The translations under genes were made by a program, and so were the position numbers. A stretch of 64,000 nt of DNA, from positions 558,001-622,000 of the forward strand of contig LVVQ01000001.1 in NCBI GenBank assembly GCA_006954405.1, given 5' to 3'. Every line of letters begins with the position of its first letter. The stretch's first letter is position 1. Shown piece after piece: positions 7,834 through 16,418 of this stretch. The notes beneath the pieces were generated by a model. It saw nothing but the letters and a program-made list of their open reading frames with translations. It searched no databases and was not told the DNA's origin. This DNA is from Candidatus Methanarcanum hacksteinii. Lineage in GTDB: Archaea > Thermoplasmatota > Thermoplasmata > Methanomassiliicoccales > Methanomethylophilaceae.

Positions 7834-9369
7834 TCAATAGAATTTTCCAGCTGTCGCTTCATCGAATTCTCTCTTGATTTCCTCGGTAGGCTCTTCGGTC
7901 ATTCTGCTGACGATGACACCTACGATCAATGAGAGGATGAATGCTGGGAGAAGTTCGTACAATCCGCTATCCCATACGAATGTCTGGATTCCGAACATGT
8001 TTCCGAACACTCCTCCCGATATGAACAGCGTGTTCCATAAGATGACTGTCAGGAATCCGACGATCATGGATGCGAGTGCACCCTGTCTGTTCATGCGCTT
8101 CCAGAACAATGCAAGGACCATGACAGGTCCGAATGATGCACCGAATCCGGCCCAAGCGAATGAGACGAGGCCCATGATGTTGTTGTTTCCGCTGAGTGCT
8201 ATCAACACACCGATGACTGCGATGATGGCGACGCATATCCTGGACATCCACATCAGCCTGTTGTCCTCGATCTTCTTCTCTCCCTTCTTGTTGTAGAGAT
8301 CGTTGGTTATCGCGGATGCAGCGACCAGTAATTGTGAATCGGCTGTACTCATTATAGCAGCCAAGATCGCAGCATAGAGGAATCCTGCGATGATCGGTGC
8401 ACTGTTGCCGAAGAGGTTCGAGACCATCTGAATGAACACATTCTCTGCATCGAAACCTGCTGGGTTCCCGAGATATACGCGACCGATGACTGCGATGAAT
8501 CCCACAGATGCGAGTGCAACGACGACCCAAAGTGTACCGATGCGGCGTGCGACCTTCACTTCCTCAGGGTTCTTAATCGCCATGTACCTGACAAGGATGT
8601 GAGGCATACCTACGTATCCAAGACCCCATGCAAGGCATGACAGCAATACGATGGCTGTTATCGGTTCTCCGCCTGACCATAAGAGATTGGTACCGTTCTC
8701 GACCAAGGAATTGAATGTTGAGGATACTGTATCCCATCCGCCTCCGATCTCTCCGAGTGCTACCAACGGGACAACGACAACGGCGATGATCATCATTATC
8801 GATTGGATGAAGTCGGTCCAACAGACAGCCTTGAATCCGCCCGAAAATGTGTATAACACTATGATGAATCCTGTGATGATGACAGCCAACTCATAACCTA
8901 TCTCGCTGAACACGAGGTTGAAGAGTTTTCCGCCTGCAACGAATCCTGATGCGACATATATCGTGAAGAAGAACAGGATGGCGACACCCGTCACGACCCT
9001 TATGTATCCCTTATCATCTCTGAAACGGTTGGAGAAGAACACAGGGACCGTAAGTGAATTGTTACATTTTTCCGAATATTTTCTTAGACGTTTGGCAACG
9101 AACAGCCATGCGAGGTAGGAACCTATCGCAAGGCCGATACCGATCCAGATCTGGCCCATTCCAAAAAGATAGATGGAACCGGGTAGACCCATGAGTAGCC
9201 ATCCGCTCATGTCTGATGCTTGTGCGGACATCGCTGTCACGTATGGGTTCATATCCCTTCCGCCGAGAACATAATCGGACATGTTGTGGGTTTTGTTGTA
9301 GAAATAGAAGCCCACACCCAATACCACTATGAAGTAGATGATGAAGGCCAATAAGACAAGCATATCCAT
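7834..9369 (-). CDS. putP: Sodium:solute symporter (SSS family, PutP-like)
   Basis: A 511-residue integral membrane protein with about 13 hydrophobic helices, matching the sodium/proline symporter branch of the SSS family. The early signature is YVLGGRDMNPYVTAMSAQASDMSGW, covering the sodium-site region, with the later ADSQLLVAASAITNDLY typical of PutP. The substrate could be proline, betaine or another small solute. It stands alone and its mRNA end shares a hairpin with the VOC gene. PutP proteins are mainly bacterial, so acquisition from bacteria is possible but not tested here. Confidence 0.9.
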   Translation of the reverse strand: MDMLVLLAFIIYFIVVLGVGFYFYNKTHNMSDYVLGGRDMNPYVTAMSAQASDMSGWLLMGLPGSIYLFGMGQIWIGIGLAIGSYLAWLFVAKRLRKYSEKCNNSLTVPVFFSNRFRDDKGYIRVVTGVAILFFFTIYVASGFVAGGKLFNLVFSEIGYELAVIITGFIIVLYTFSGGFKAVCWTDFIQSIMMIIAVVVVPLVALGEIGGGWDTVSSTFNSLVENGTNLLWSGGEPITAIVLLSCLAWGLGYVGMPHILVRYMAIKNPEEVKVARRIGTLWVVVALASVGFIAVIGRVYLGNPAGFDAENVFIQMVSNLFGNSAPIIAGFLYAAILAAIMSTADSQLLVAASAITNDLYNKKGEKKIEDNRLMWMSRICVAIIAVIGVLIALSGNNNIMGLVSFAWAGFGASFGPVMVLALFWKRMNRQGALASMIVGFLTVILWNTLFISGGVFGNMFGIQTFVWDSGLYELLPAFILSLIVGVIVSRMTEEPTEEIKREFDEATAGKFY

Positions 9370-9473
9370 TTGATACTCTCCGTAATACTATGGGAAATGC
9401 AATTATAATATAAATGAGGGATGGGGGAAGCTGGACGCTTTTCCGACGTATCGTCGAACGGCCATCATAACCT

Positions 9474-10646
9474 TTAGGTGATAGAGTCTGTACTCTTCAT
9501 TCGTTTCACAAGGTATGTGCATGTGAATATCAGAGCGATCATCGTGAATGCACCGCCCACATAACCGATCGAACCGATCGATATCGTATCCGTGGTTATA
9601 CCTCCGATGATGGATCCCATCGCTATCCCTACATTGAATATCCCGCTGTACATGGACATCGAGATCGCGGATGCATCCATGGGCGATGTGCGTATGGCCT
9701 CACTTTGGAATGATACGTTGAATGCGGTCGCGAAGAATCCCCAGAACATACAGATCATCATCATCGTGATAGCGGAATATGCGGATACATTCAGGAGCAT
9801 GAGGCATACGGATACGCCCAATATCGAACCGATCAGGAATTCGTAACGTATCCTGTCGTAGTATTTGATGAAGACGAAACTTCCGACTATGCCCGCGAAT
9901 CCAAAGATCGTAAGACCGACGGTCGTCATCGATTCGGATAGGTTCGCTATTTGTATCATGAATGGTTCGATGTAGCTGTATCCTGTGTAGTATCCTGTGA
10001 CGAATATCGCTATGACGACATATATCCCGACGAGGGCTTTGTTCCTGAAGAGTTCCGGAAGCCTTCTCAATGTGAACGTACCTGGATTCTCCACTCTGGG
10101 GAACACTATCACAAGAAGGATCAATGCGAATATCGCCACTATGGCGATGGATATGAATGATGCTCTCCATCCCATCGCGAGACCTATCATCCTTCCTATC
10201 GGAAGGCCAGCGATCATAGCGATGGATGTTCCCGTGGCCACCATGCTTATTGCCAACCTTCTGTATTCCATGGTCACGACCCTGACAGCCAACGGAGTGG
10301 CTATGGACCAGAATATCGAATGCGAGACTGCCACGCCAAGACGTGCCATGATGAGCATCTCATAACTGTCGGATATCCCCGACAATATCTGGAATCCTGC
10401 GAAAAGGGCTATGCACATCAATAGCATTCTGCGATACTCCATCTTCCTCAGGAGGAGCATTATGGGCAAGGATAGTATCGCCACAGCCCAAGCGTAGATC
10501 GATATTATCATCCCTGCTTTGGATTCGGTTATCCCCAAGTCCATGGATATGTCCGTAAGCAACCCGATGGGCATGAATTCGGACATATTGAAAATGAATA
10601 CGCTGATGGTTATGCCGATCAACGGTAACCAGTTCTTTGGGGACAT
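9474..10646 (-). CDS. MFS transporter, AraJ/SotB-like drug or sugar exporter
   Basis: A 390-residue major facilitator protein with about 12 transmembrane segments. The FNMSEFMPIGLLTDIS motif in the first helix is typical of the DHA1 exporters AraJ/YdeA/SotB, and the MLLLRKMEYRRMLL loop is the motif A region. The substrate is unknown. It is transcribed alone between the symporter and sufB; homologues are common in gut bacteria, so transfer is possible. Confidence 0.88.
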   Translation of the reverse strand: MSPKNWLPLIGITISVFIFNMSEFMPIGLLTDISMDLGITESKAGMIISIYAWAVAILSLPIMLLLRKMEYRRMLLMCIALFAGFQILSGISDSYEMLIMARLGVAVSHSIFWSIATPLAVRVVTMEYRRLAISMVATGTSIAMIAGLPIGRMIGLAMGWRASFISIAIVAIFALILLVIVFPRVENPGTFTLRRLPELFRNKALVGIYVVIAIFVTGYYTGYSYIEPFMIQIANLSESMTTVGLTIFGFAGIVGSFVFIKYYDRIRYEFLIGSILGVSVCLMLLNVSAYSAITMMMICMFWGFFATAFNVSFQSEAIRTSPMDASAISMSMYSGIFNVGIAMGSIIGGITTDTISIGSIGYVGGAFTMIALIFTCTYLVKRMKSTDSIT

Positions 10647-10726
10647 CGTGGATGCTCGATGTACAACTTGTGGATAAAGATTATTACATCACCATATCGA
10701 ATCGAAGGGATGTGAGGGATGATAGG

Positions 10727-10751
10727 GCCCTTCGAATCCTCATCGAAGGGC
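10727..10751 (-). terminator. Hairpin downstream of sufB
   Basis: A perfect 9-bp inverted repeat, GCCCTTCGA and TCGAAGGGC, with a 7-base loop lies 9 bases beyond the sufB stop. There is no long T run, so it may act as an mRNA 3' stabiliser as much as a terminator. Confidence 0.5.
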
Positions 10752-10759
10752 GATGTCAA

Positions 10760-11974
10760 TCAGTTTCCGACGTTAGCTTTGGTCACAGCTGCATCGATCT
10801 CGTTCCTGAGATGATCAGGAAGTCCGTTGATGCCTCCGACGAGGAATCCTCTGACGATCATACTGACCGCATCATCCTCCGACAGTCCGCGTGACATAAG
10901 ATATTCGATCTGATCCCTTGCGATCTTACCGACAGCGGCCTCGTGCGTCATCTCGACATCCGCTACCGTCGATTCAAGTTCTGGGATGGCATCCGTGCTA
11001 CCGCCATCGGAGAGCATGATGCTTCTGCATTCGAGGTGTGCTTTCACACCAGGTGCATGACCCTCCAGACGACCGCGTGCCTTGATCTTACCTCCGTGAA
11101 CGATGTTCCTGGAGATGATCTCCGCTGAAGTGTTCGGTGCATTGAGTATGACGCTACCGCCCATATCGACATCAGAACCCTCGTTCGCGATGCAGATTGT
11201 GTTCATCTTGCATGTGGCACCCTCGCCATTGAGATAACAGGCAGGATAGCTCTGCAATGTGCCTACAGGTTTTAACAGGACGTAGTTGTTGACGTACCTT
11301 CCACCCTTCTCCACTATGCATGCGGTCCTGGGACGGACAGCCGTCTGTGTTCCCCAGTTATGGATCATGGAGAATACGACAGATCCTCCTTCCTTGACAT
11401 AGATCTCCGATACACCGACGTGCAATGCGTCATTGACATGGTTGCCTGTGGCGCATCCTGTGATGATCTCCAACGATGCGTTCTTATCGACGATGACGAT
11501 ATTGTGGAGCGTCTGTATGGATTTCTTGCTGTCTATCATCATGCACGTCTGCACAGGATTCTTCACCTTGTATCCTGGTTTGACATAGATGAAATAACCA
11601 TCTCCGTCTTCGAGACATGTCTTCGCAGTGTACTTGTCCTTGTCAGGTTTCACTGCATTCCAGTAGTAGTCCTTCACCCAATCATACTTGGCGAGGGCCT
11701 CTTTCGTGGACATGACTTCCACGCCCTCTTCAGCCTTGTTGTTGCAGTGACTCATGGCGTTATCGATGAACATGATCGTTCCGTCACGACCTTCCTCATT
11801 GGATACGACACCGATATCGTCCATGATCGCACGTGTGGCCTCATCCGCCTTCTCAAGATCATCGATCTCATGCGGTTCGAAGGAACCCAATTCATAATGG
11901 TCGAGGTCGATATCCGGGCCGTATGCCGCTTTTTTGTCAAGTGCTTCCTTCAATCCATCTTTACCATTCTGCAT
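10760..11974 (-). CDS. sufB: SufB/SufD-type Fe-S cluster scaffold (SmsB-like)
   Basis: The scaffold partner of SufC for Fe-S cluster assembly, about 404 residues. It shows the beta-helix core with HNIVIVDKNASLEII, the AEIISRNIVHGGK segment, and the C-terminal MTHEAAVGKIARDQIEYLMSRGL typical of SufB/D. Conserved His and Glu sit in that last block. In archaea a minimal SufC-SufB pair (SMS) is usual, and no SufD, SufS or SufU is next to it. The ATG at 11974 was chosen; it overlaps the sufC 3' end by 25 bases, indicating coupling. Confidence 0.92.
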   Translation of the reverse strand: MQNGKDGLKEALDKKAAYGPDIDLDHYELGSFEPHEIDDLEKADEATRAIMDDIGVVSNEEGRDGTIMFIDNAMSHCNNKAEEGVEVMSTKEALAKYDWVKDYYWNAVKPDKDKYTAKTCLEDGDGYFIYVKPGYKVKNPVQTCMMIDSKKSIQTLHNIVIVDKNASLEIITGCATGNHVNDALHVGVSEIYVKEGGSVVFSMIHNWGTQTAVRPRTACIVEKGGRYVNNYVLLKPVGTLQSYPACYLNGEGATCKMNTICIANEGSDVDMGGSVILNAPNTSAEIISRNIVHGGKIKARGRLEGHAPGVKAHLECRSIMLSDGGSTDAIPELESTVADVEMTHEAAVGKIARDQIEYLMSRGLSEDDAVSMIVRGFLVGGINGLPDHLRNEIDAAVTKANVGN

Positions 11975-12705
11975 GATATGCACTCTCCGTAACCCCTTTC
12001 TCTGATGTCCTTGAGTATGTCCATCGGACGACCCGTGCATCTGATGAGCCCTTCCTTGAGGACGAATGCCTTGTCGGCACCGATGTAGTCGAGGATCTGT
12101 CCAGTGTGTGTTATGACAAGTGAGGAGACATGTCTCTTCGAGTTAGAACCGCAATTCTCGCATTTGCCGTTGTTCTTGGTGTAGAGCAGGTCGTGTACCT
12201 TCTTTCCGATGAGATCGATGCTTTCGAGATCGACTCCGGACTCAGGTTCGTCCAGGAGTACGAATTCAGGTTCCTGTGCCGTCAGTTGCAGGAGTTCGGA
12301 TCTTTTGATCTCTCCGCCAGAGAAACCGACGTTCACATCCCTTGCAAGGAAGTTATCCATCCTGAAATCGGTCGCATCAGGGACATCCTTTCCATTCGCC
12401 GTGGCCTTCACAAGGTCTCCGAGTTTCACTCCTACGACATTCGGTGGTCTTTGCATCATCATGCCTATTCCGAGTTTAGCACGCTCATTCACAGGCATAT
12501 CCGTGATGTCAATCCCTTCGAATATGATCTTTCCACTCGTCACTTTGCATGTTCCGTATCCCATCACCGCTGCGAGGAGCGTGGATTTGCCTGAACCGTT
12601 GGGACCGAAGAGCACACAGGTCTCCCCTTCTCCAACACTCAATGTGACGCCTTTGAGGATCTCCCTTCCACCGGCTTCAACGTGAAGATCGACGATGTCT
12701 AACAT
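11950..12705 (-). CDS. sufC: SufC-type ABC ATPase of Fe-S assembly, with an extra CxxC loop
   Basis: The ATPase that drives SufB. Walker A is GPNGSGKST (about residue 35), the signature motif is FSGGEIKRSELLQL, and Walker B is FVLLDEPESGVDLES. Between the D-loop helix and the H-loop (SSLVITHTG) lies a short polar insertion containing CENCGSNSKRH, a CxxC pair I do not expect in ordinary SufC. It is first in the sufC-sufB operon; the spacer upstream (12706-12854) contains the divergent promoters. Confidence 0.93.
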   Translation of the reverse strand: MLDIVDLHVEAGGREILKGVTLSVGEGETCVLFGPNGSGKSTLLAAVMGYGTCKVTSGKIIFEGIDITDMPVNERAKLGIGMMMQRPPNVVGVKLGDLVKATANGKDVPDATDFRMDNFLARDVNVGFSGGEIKRSELLQLTAQEPEFVLLDEPESGVDLESIDLIGKKVHDLLYTKNNGKCENCGSNSKRHVSSLVITHTGQILDYIGADKAFVLKEGLIRCTGRPMDILKDIRERGYGECISCRMVKMD

Positions 12706-12854
12706 TCTCTCACCTTGGTGGGGTCATACACGTTAATGTAATTAAAATATTCATAACGGCGTTAACTCACACCTCTCGATAGATGCGTCAAGCAATACCA
12801 TCTGCGCACATCATTGCCGATTTGTTTATACGGCATCATTCATAACGTGTAGGC

Positions 12855-13427
12855 ATGAAGGTCGTTGCACTGAACGGGAGTCCACGTCTACTAGGGAACA
12901 CATCCAATGCATTGAACGTGGTCCTTGATGAACTCAATAAGGAAGGTATCGATACCGAATACATCCAGGTCTATGAGGATCACATGAATCCATGTAACCA
13001 TTGCAGTTCATGCGAGGTGCGCGGAGACGGGAGATGTGTCGCAGAGGACGACAATATGAATCTCTACCTTGACAAGATGAAAGCGGCCGACGGGATAATA
13101 TTGGCATCCCCAACATACTATGGATCATGTACGGCTCAATTGAAGATATTCCTGGAACGTGCTGGATTGGCATGCATGTTCGATAAGGATCGCCCACTCA
13201 GAGGAAAGGTAGGGGCGGCATTGGTCATCCAAGAACGCAATGGAGGGTACGCCGTCTATTCAGAATTGGTCAATTGGATGCTCAGCAATGAGATGACAGT
13301 AGTCGGTTCCAATCCATTGTGTGTGATCAACGCGAAGAACCCGTTCGACTATGAGAATGATGAGAAAGGGATGAAAGCCCTGAAGATGATGTCCAAGAAC
13401 ATCATCTCAGAGCTAGAGAAAAGATGA
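12855..13427 (+). CDS. Iron-sulfur flavoprotein (Isf-like, NADPH-dependent FMN reductase fold)
   Basis: A 190-residue flavodoxin-fold protein. The FMN-binding start is MKVVALNGSPRLLGNTSNAL. The compact motif CNHCSSCEVRGDGRC (CX2CX2CX7C, about residues 47-61) matches the [4Fe-4S] site of methanogen iron-sulfur flavoprotein, and SPTYYGSCTAQLK is the second FMN loop. Isf proteins move electrons from ferredoxin and can detoxify oxygen species. A TATA-like TTTATACGG about 25 bases upstream of the ATG suggests a leaderless start. It converges on the Cys-rich unknown gene with only 2 bases between them. Confidence 0.88.
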   Translation: MKVVALNGSPRLLGNTSNALNVVLDELNKEGIDTEYIQVYEDHMNPCNHCSSCEVRGDGRCVAEDDNMNLYLDKMKAADGIILASPTYYGSCTAQLKIFLERAGLACMFDKDRPLRGKVGAALVIQERNGGYAVYSELVNWMLSNEMTVVGSNPLCVINAKNPFDYENDEKGMKALKMMSKNIISELEKR

Positions 13428-13429
13428 AC

Positions 13430-14152
13430 TCAGAAGAATAGGAAGCCGCAACCTTCCTTCACGGAGACGTTGGCCAAAGATTCCAAACGCTCGAGGGGTC
13501 CGGAGTATCTTCTCACATACATCTTCCCTTCCTCTGGAAGAGCGACTTTGAGGATCTCCACCTCTTTGAGCAGTTCCTTCGCATCATCGGGTGTGAACTT
13601 CCTCTGTTCCTCGGAACTCTTGAGTGCGGATGCGATTATCCTGCAGTCATGTTTCTCCGCGATCTGAGGGAGAAGGCTGTTATTCGGTCCGAATGCACCT
13701 ATGCACCCCCTTCCTTTATCCCATGATAACGGACATCTTGCACAGGCATCATTCATCTGATCGAAATCGAGAAGGTCCCATCTCGTGAGACGGTCATCGG
13801 GTTTGGATAGTCCTATCGCTCTCTCTTTCTTGGAATCATCAAGTCTGTCAAGGAGGACCCAACCAGTGTACTTCTTTTGTATCTTAGGTCTGAGTTTCTC
13901 AAGATCCTCTTCCTTCTTCACCTTCTCGATGTATATGGCATCGGATTCCTCGTTGATCCTGTTCCTCTTGATGAATTCCTCGAAGTCGGAGAAGATATCC
14001 TTGGCATCCTCCAAAGAAACGAATTCATCGATCTCTGCCGCATCCGCGAATTGTGACGGATCATCAACGATGACCTTCACGAAATCATTCTTATCACTGC
14101 GACAAACCGCATTCTTAGCTTCCATCTCACAGACACCGATGTTTATTCCCAT
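13430..14152 (-). CDS. Hypothetical cysteine-containing protein
   Basis: I do not recognise this protein of about 240 residues. The start MGINIGVCEMEAKNAVC puts two cysteines early. The middle is a charged helical region. Near residue 150 there is CARCPLSWDKGRGC (CX2CX9C), followed by a further Cys in KHDCRIIAS, a pattern compatible with an Fe-S cluster or zinc site. The C-terminus has VRRYSGPLERLESLANVSVKEGCGFLFF. I chose the ATG at 14152: AGAGGTG precedes it and a TATA-like GTTATATCAT lies about 40 bases upstream. Confidence 0.75.
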   Translation of the reverse strand: MGINIGVCEMEAKNAVCRSDKNDFVKVIVDDPSQFADAAEIDEFVSLEDAKDIFSDFEEFIKRNRINEESDAIYIEKVKKEEDLEKLRPKIQKKYTGWVLLDRLDDSKKERAIGLSKPDDRLTRWDLLDFDQMNDACARCPLSWDKGRGCIGAFGPNNSLLPQIAEKHDCRIIASALKSSEEQRKFTPDDAKELLKEVEILKVALPEEGKMYVRRYSGPLERLESLANVSVKEGCGFLFF

Positions 14153-14249
14153 CCAAAAGCACCTCTCTGACGATATCATTCGCCGATGATATAACGTTAT
14201 CACCGGTCAATCGCCATCGTTATAATCATTCAGATGTATCTAGAGGCCA

Positions 14250-14741
14250 ATGGCTGACATAATGATACGTAAGAGGAAGAGGATGAGAGAGAAGGATATC
14301 AAGGCTCTCAAAGAGGATTTGAACACTTTGCTCTCGATCGAGACATTCGCTGATAAGGATGTCATAGATATGGCCGAGAGTTCGGATTTCGATGTGATCT
14401 TCGTCAACAACTCGATCCTTGCTTTGGTGTATCAGGGAAAACCGTTCCTTACGATCAGAGGATTGTTGAAATACAGGCCAGAATCGTATTCGGTGACAGT
14501 GGATATGGGTGCTGTGCAGTATGTCACGAACGGTGCCGATGTGATGGGCCCAGGTATCGTGGGTGCGGACGACAGGATATCCGAGGGGGATCTCGTTTGG
14601 ATAAAGGATTACAAGAACAATGCACCTTTGGCCGTAGGCGTCGCATTGCGTGATGCGGCAGGACTCAAGGGCAGGCAGAAGGGTAAGGCCATCCATACGA
14701 TACACTACGTCGGAGACAAACTATGGAAATCCGGTGAGTGA
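14250..14741 (+). CDS. PUA-domain RNA-binding protein (Tma20/MCT-1-like)
   Basis: A 163-residue protein with a basic helical N-terminus (MIRKRKRMREKDIKALKEDL) and a C-terminal PUA domain. The latter is recognised from VDMGAVQYVTNGADVMGPGI and DRISEGDLVWI followed by PLAVGVALRD. Eukaryotic relatives (MCT-1/Tma20) act in translation re-initiation and ribosome recycling; the archaeal role is inferred to be RNA or ribosome binding. It is the first gene of a three-gene operon with a SepF-like and an HD-hydrolase gene. Confidence 0.85.
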   Translation: MADIMIRKRKRMREKDIKALKEDLNTLLSIETFADKDVIDMAESSDFDVIFVNNSILALVYQGKPFLTIRGLLKYRPESYSVTVDMGAVQYVTNGADVMGPGIVGADDRISEGDLVWIKDYKNNAPLAVGVALRDAAGLKGRQKGKAIHTIHYVGDKLWKSGE

Positions 14742-15085
14742 TGATGTTAGGCATCGGAAAGAGGAAGGATCTCAATATCAAATGCGATGCGATATTCGTG
14801 GATCTCTCGAAGGAGGAGATCCCGGGGGATGTCTCCGCGCAAAGGGTCAAAGTGATAAAGGTACGCAACCCGTCCGATGTCGAAAGATTACCTGGCGTGT
14901 TGTTATCGGAATGTGTCCTGATTGTGAATCTGGATGGGTTCAGCGGAGATGTGGATGCATCCGTAGAGAGGATGAGGACGATGGCCCGTATGTCGAAGTT
15001 TGAGCATCAATCCATCAATCCGATGACCTTCATCTTCATCCCTGAGAAGGTCAAATTGACGAATCTTGCCATACGTGAGAAGTGA
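14741..15085 (+). CDS. SepF-like (DUF552) small protein, tentative
   Basis: A 114-residue protein with a short basic start (MLGIGKRKDLN), then VKVIKVRNPSDVERLPGVL and VLIVNLDGFSGD, ending PMTFIFIPEKVKLTN. The order of beta-alpha-beta elements and the final hydrophobic strand with Pro resembles archaeal SepF, the membrane anchor of FtsZ. The conservation is weak, so the identification is tentative. It starts on the stop of the PUA gene (GTG at 14738 or ATG at 14741) and is followed 4 bases later by the HD gene. Confidence 0.55.
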   Translation: MMLGIGKRKDLNIKCDAIFVDLSKEEIPGDVSAQRVKVIKVRNPSDVERLPGVLLSECVLIVNLDGFSGDVDASVERMRTMARMSKFEHQSINPMTFIFIPEKVKLTNLAIREK

Positions 15086-15089
15086 GAGG

Positions 15090-16418
15090 ATGGCCAATAA
15101 GAGCAAGATCGTCCACGATCCCATCCATGGGAGCATAACCATCGCCCCACCTTTCTTGGATATATTGGATAGGCATGAGATGCAGAGGATACGCTCGGTC
15201 AAACAACTTGGGTTGGGTGATCTGGTATTCCCTGGCGCGAATCACACGAGATTCGAGCATTGTCTCGGCGTATACCATTTATCGGGAAGGATGGGCAAGG
15301 TCTTGGACTTGGATGACGAGGATGTCACGGCACTCATGGCGGCTGGTCTGCTCCATGATGTCTGTCACGCACCATTCTCACACACATTGGAGGAATCGAT
15401 GGAATCCATCACCGGCAGGAATCACATGGATCTCGCCAGGGATCTGATATTAGGCAGGATCCCCACATTCATGGAGAGGGACAGGGATATCCTGGATGGT
15501 ATCGATTCAATATCGGAGATCCTGGAGGATGGCGGGATATCAGCGGACATGGTCTGCGATCTCATTGCATATCCGAAATCAACGCTCGGTCCGTTCCATA
15601 TAGGTGATGAGATGCCTTATTTCTCATCAAGGGACTATATGCACCAGGTCATCCACGGCCCTGTGGATTCGGATCAGATGGATTATCTTCTTAGAGATGC
15701 GCATTACACGGGTGTGAATCTCGGCACCATCGACATGGAGAGGTTGTTGAGTCAGATGGTGAAATACAACGATCAATTGGTCTTGAAGAGAGGAGGCATA
15801 GTCGCGGCAGAGGGACTCGTAGTCTCACGCCTGTTGATGCATTCCTCGGTATATTTCCATAAGACCATACGTACGGCCGAGATGATGTTGGTGAAGGCCG
15901 TGGATGAGGCGATGGATCAAGGTTGCGACATGTCCGAGATGTATCTCATGACGGATTCCGATCTCATCCAGAGGTTGATGTCGTTCGGAGGTAAGGCATC
16001 GGACATCACCAGGAATATCATGTTGCGCAGATTGTACAAGAAGGCGTACATTTTGTATTTCAGTTCGTTGAGCGATGACGATGTCATCGAATTGGCAAGA
16101 TATGCTTTGGACTCGAATGCGAGGAAGGAATTGGAAGGGCGCATCGCTGCGAGAGCAGGAGTTGATGTGTCGGATGTCATCGTGGACATGCCGCCAAGAT
16201 CCGCATTGCTGTCCGAGCAGAAGATCGGTAAGACCGATGTGAACATACTGGACGGCGGAAGGATCAGGACATTATCATCATTCTCGACCTTGGCTAGATC
16301 ACTTCAGAGCAGGTCGAATTTCGATTGGGCCCTCATGGTATCCGCACCTGCAGGCATGGAGGGTGCGGTCGCTAAGGCTGCACGCAATATAATCGGAATA
16401 GAGGACGTCACCCTTTGA
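15090..16418 (+). CDS. HD-domain phosphohydrolase (SAMHD1/dGTPase-like)
   Basis: A 442-residue metal-dependent phosphohydrolase. It opens KIVHDPIHGSITI, and shows the HD metal ligands in order: the early His in HTRFEHCLGVYHL, the HD pair in GLLHDVCHAPFSHTLE, and the final Asp in SDQMDYLLRDAHYTG. Relatives hydrolyse dNTPs to nucleosides and triphosphate and so control dNTP pools. The substrate is inferred. It is the last gene of the PUA/SepF-like operon and converges with rtcB, overlapping it by 11 bases. Confidence 0.9.
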   Translation: MANKSKIVHDPIHGSITIAPPFLDILDRHEMQRIRSVKQLGLGDLVFPGANHTRFEHCLGVYHLSGRMGKVLDLDDEDVTALMAAGLLHDVCHAPFSHTLEESMESITGRNHMDLARDLILGRIPTFMERDRDILDGIDSISEILEDGGISADMVCDLIAYPKSTLGPFHIGDEMPYFSSRDYMHQVIHGPVDSDQMDYLLRDAHYTGVNLGTIDMERLLSQMVKYNDQLVLKRGGIVAAEGLVVSRLLMHSSVYFHKTIRTAEMMLVKAVDEAMDQGCDMSEMYLMTDSDLIQRLMSFGGKASDITRNIMLRRLYKKAYILYFSSLSDDDVIELARYALDSNARKELEGRIAARAGVDVSDVIVDMPPRSALLSEQKIGKTDVNILDGGRIRTLSSFSTLARSLQSRSNFDWALMVSAPAGMEGAVAKAARNIIGIEDVTL

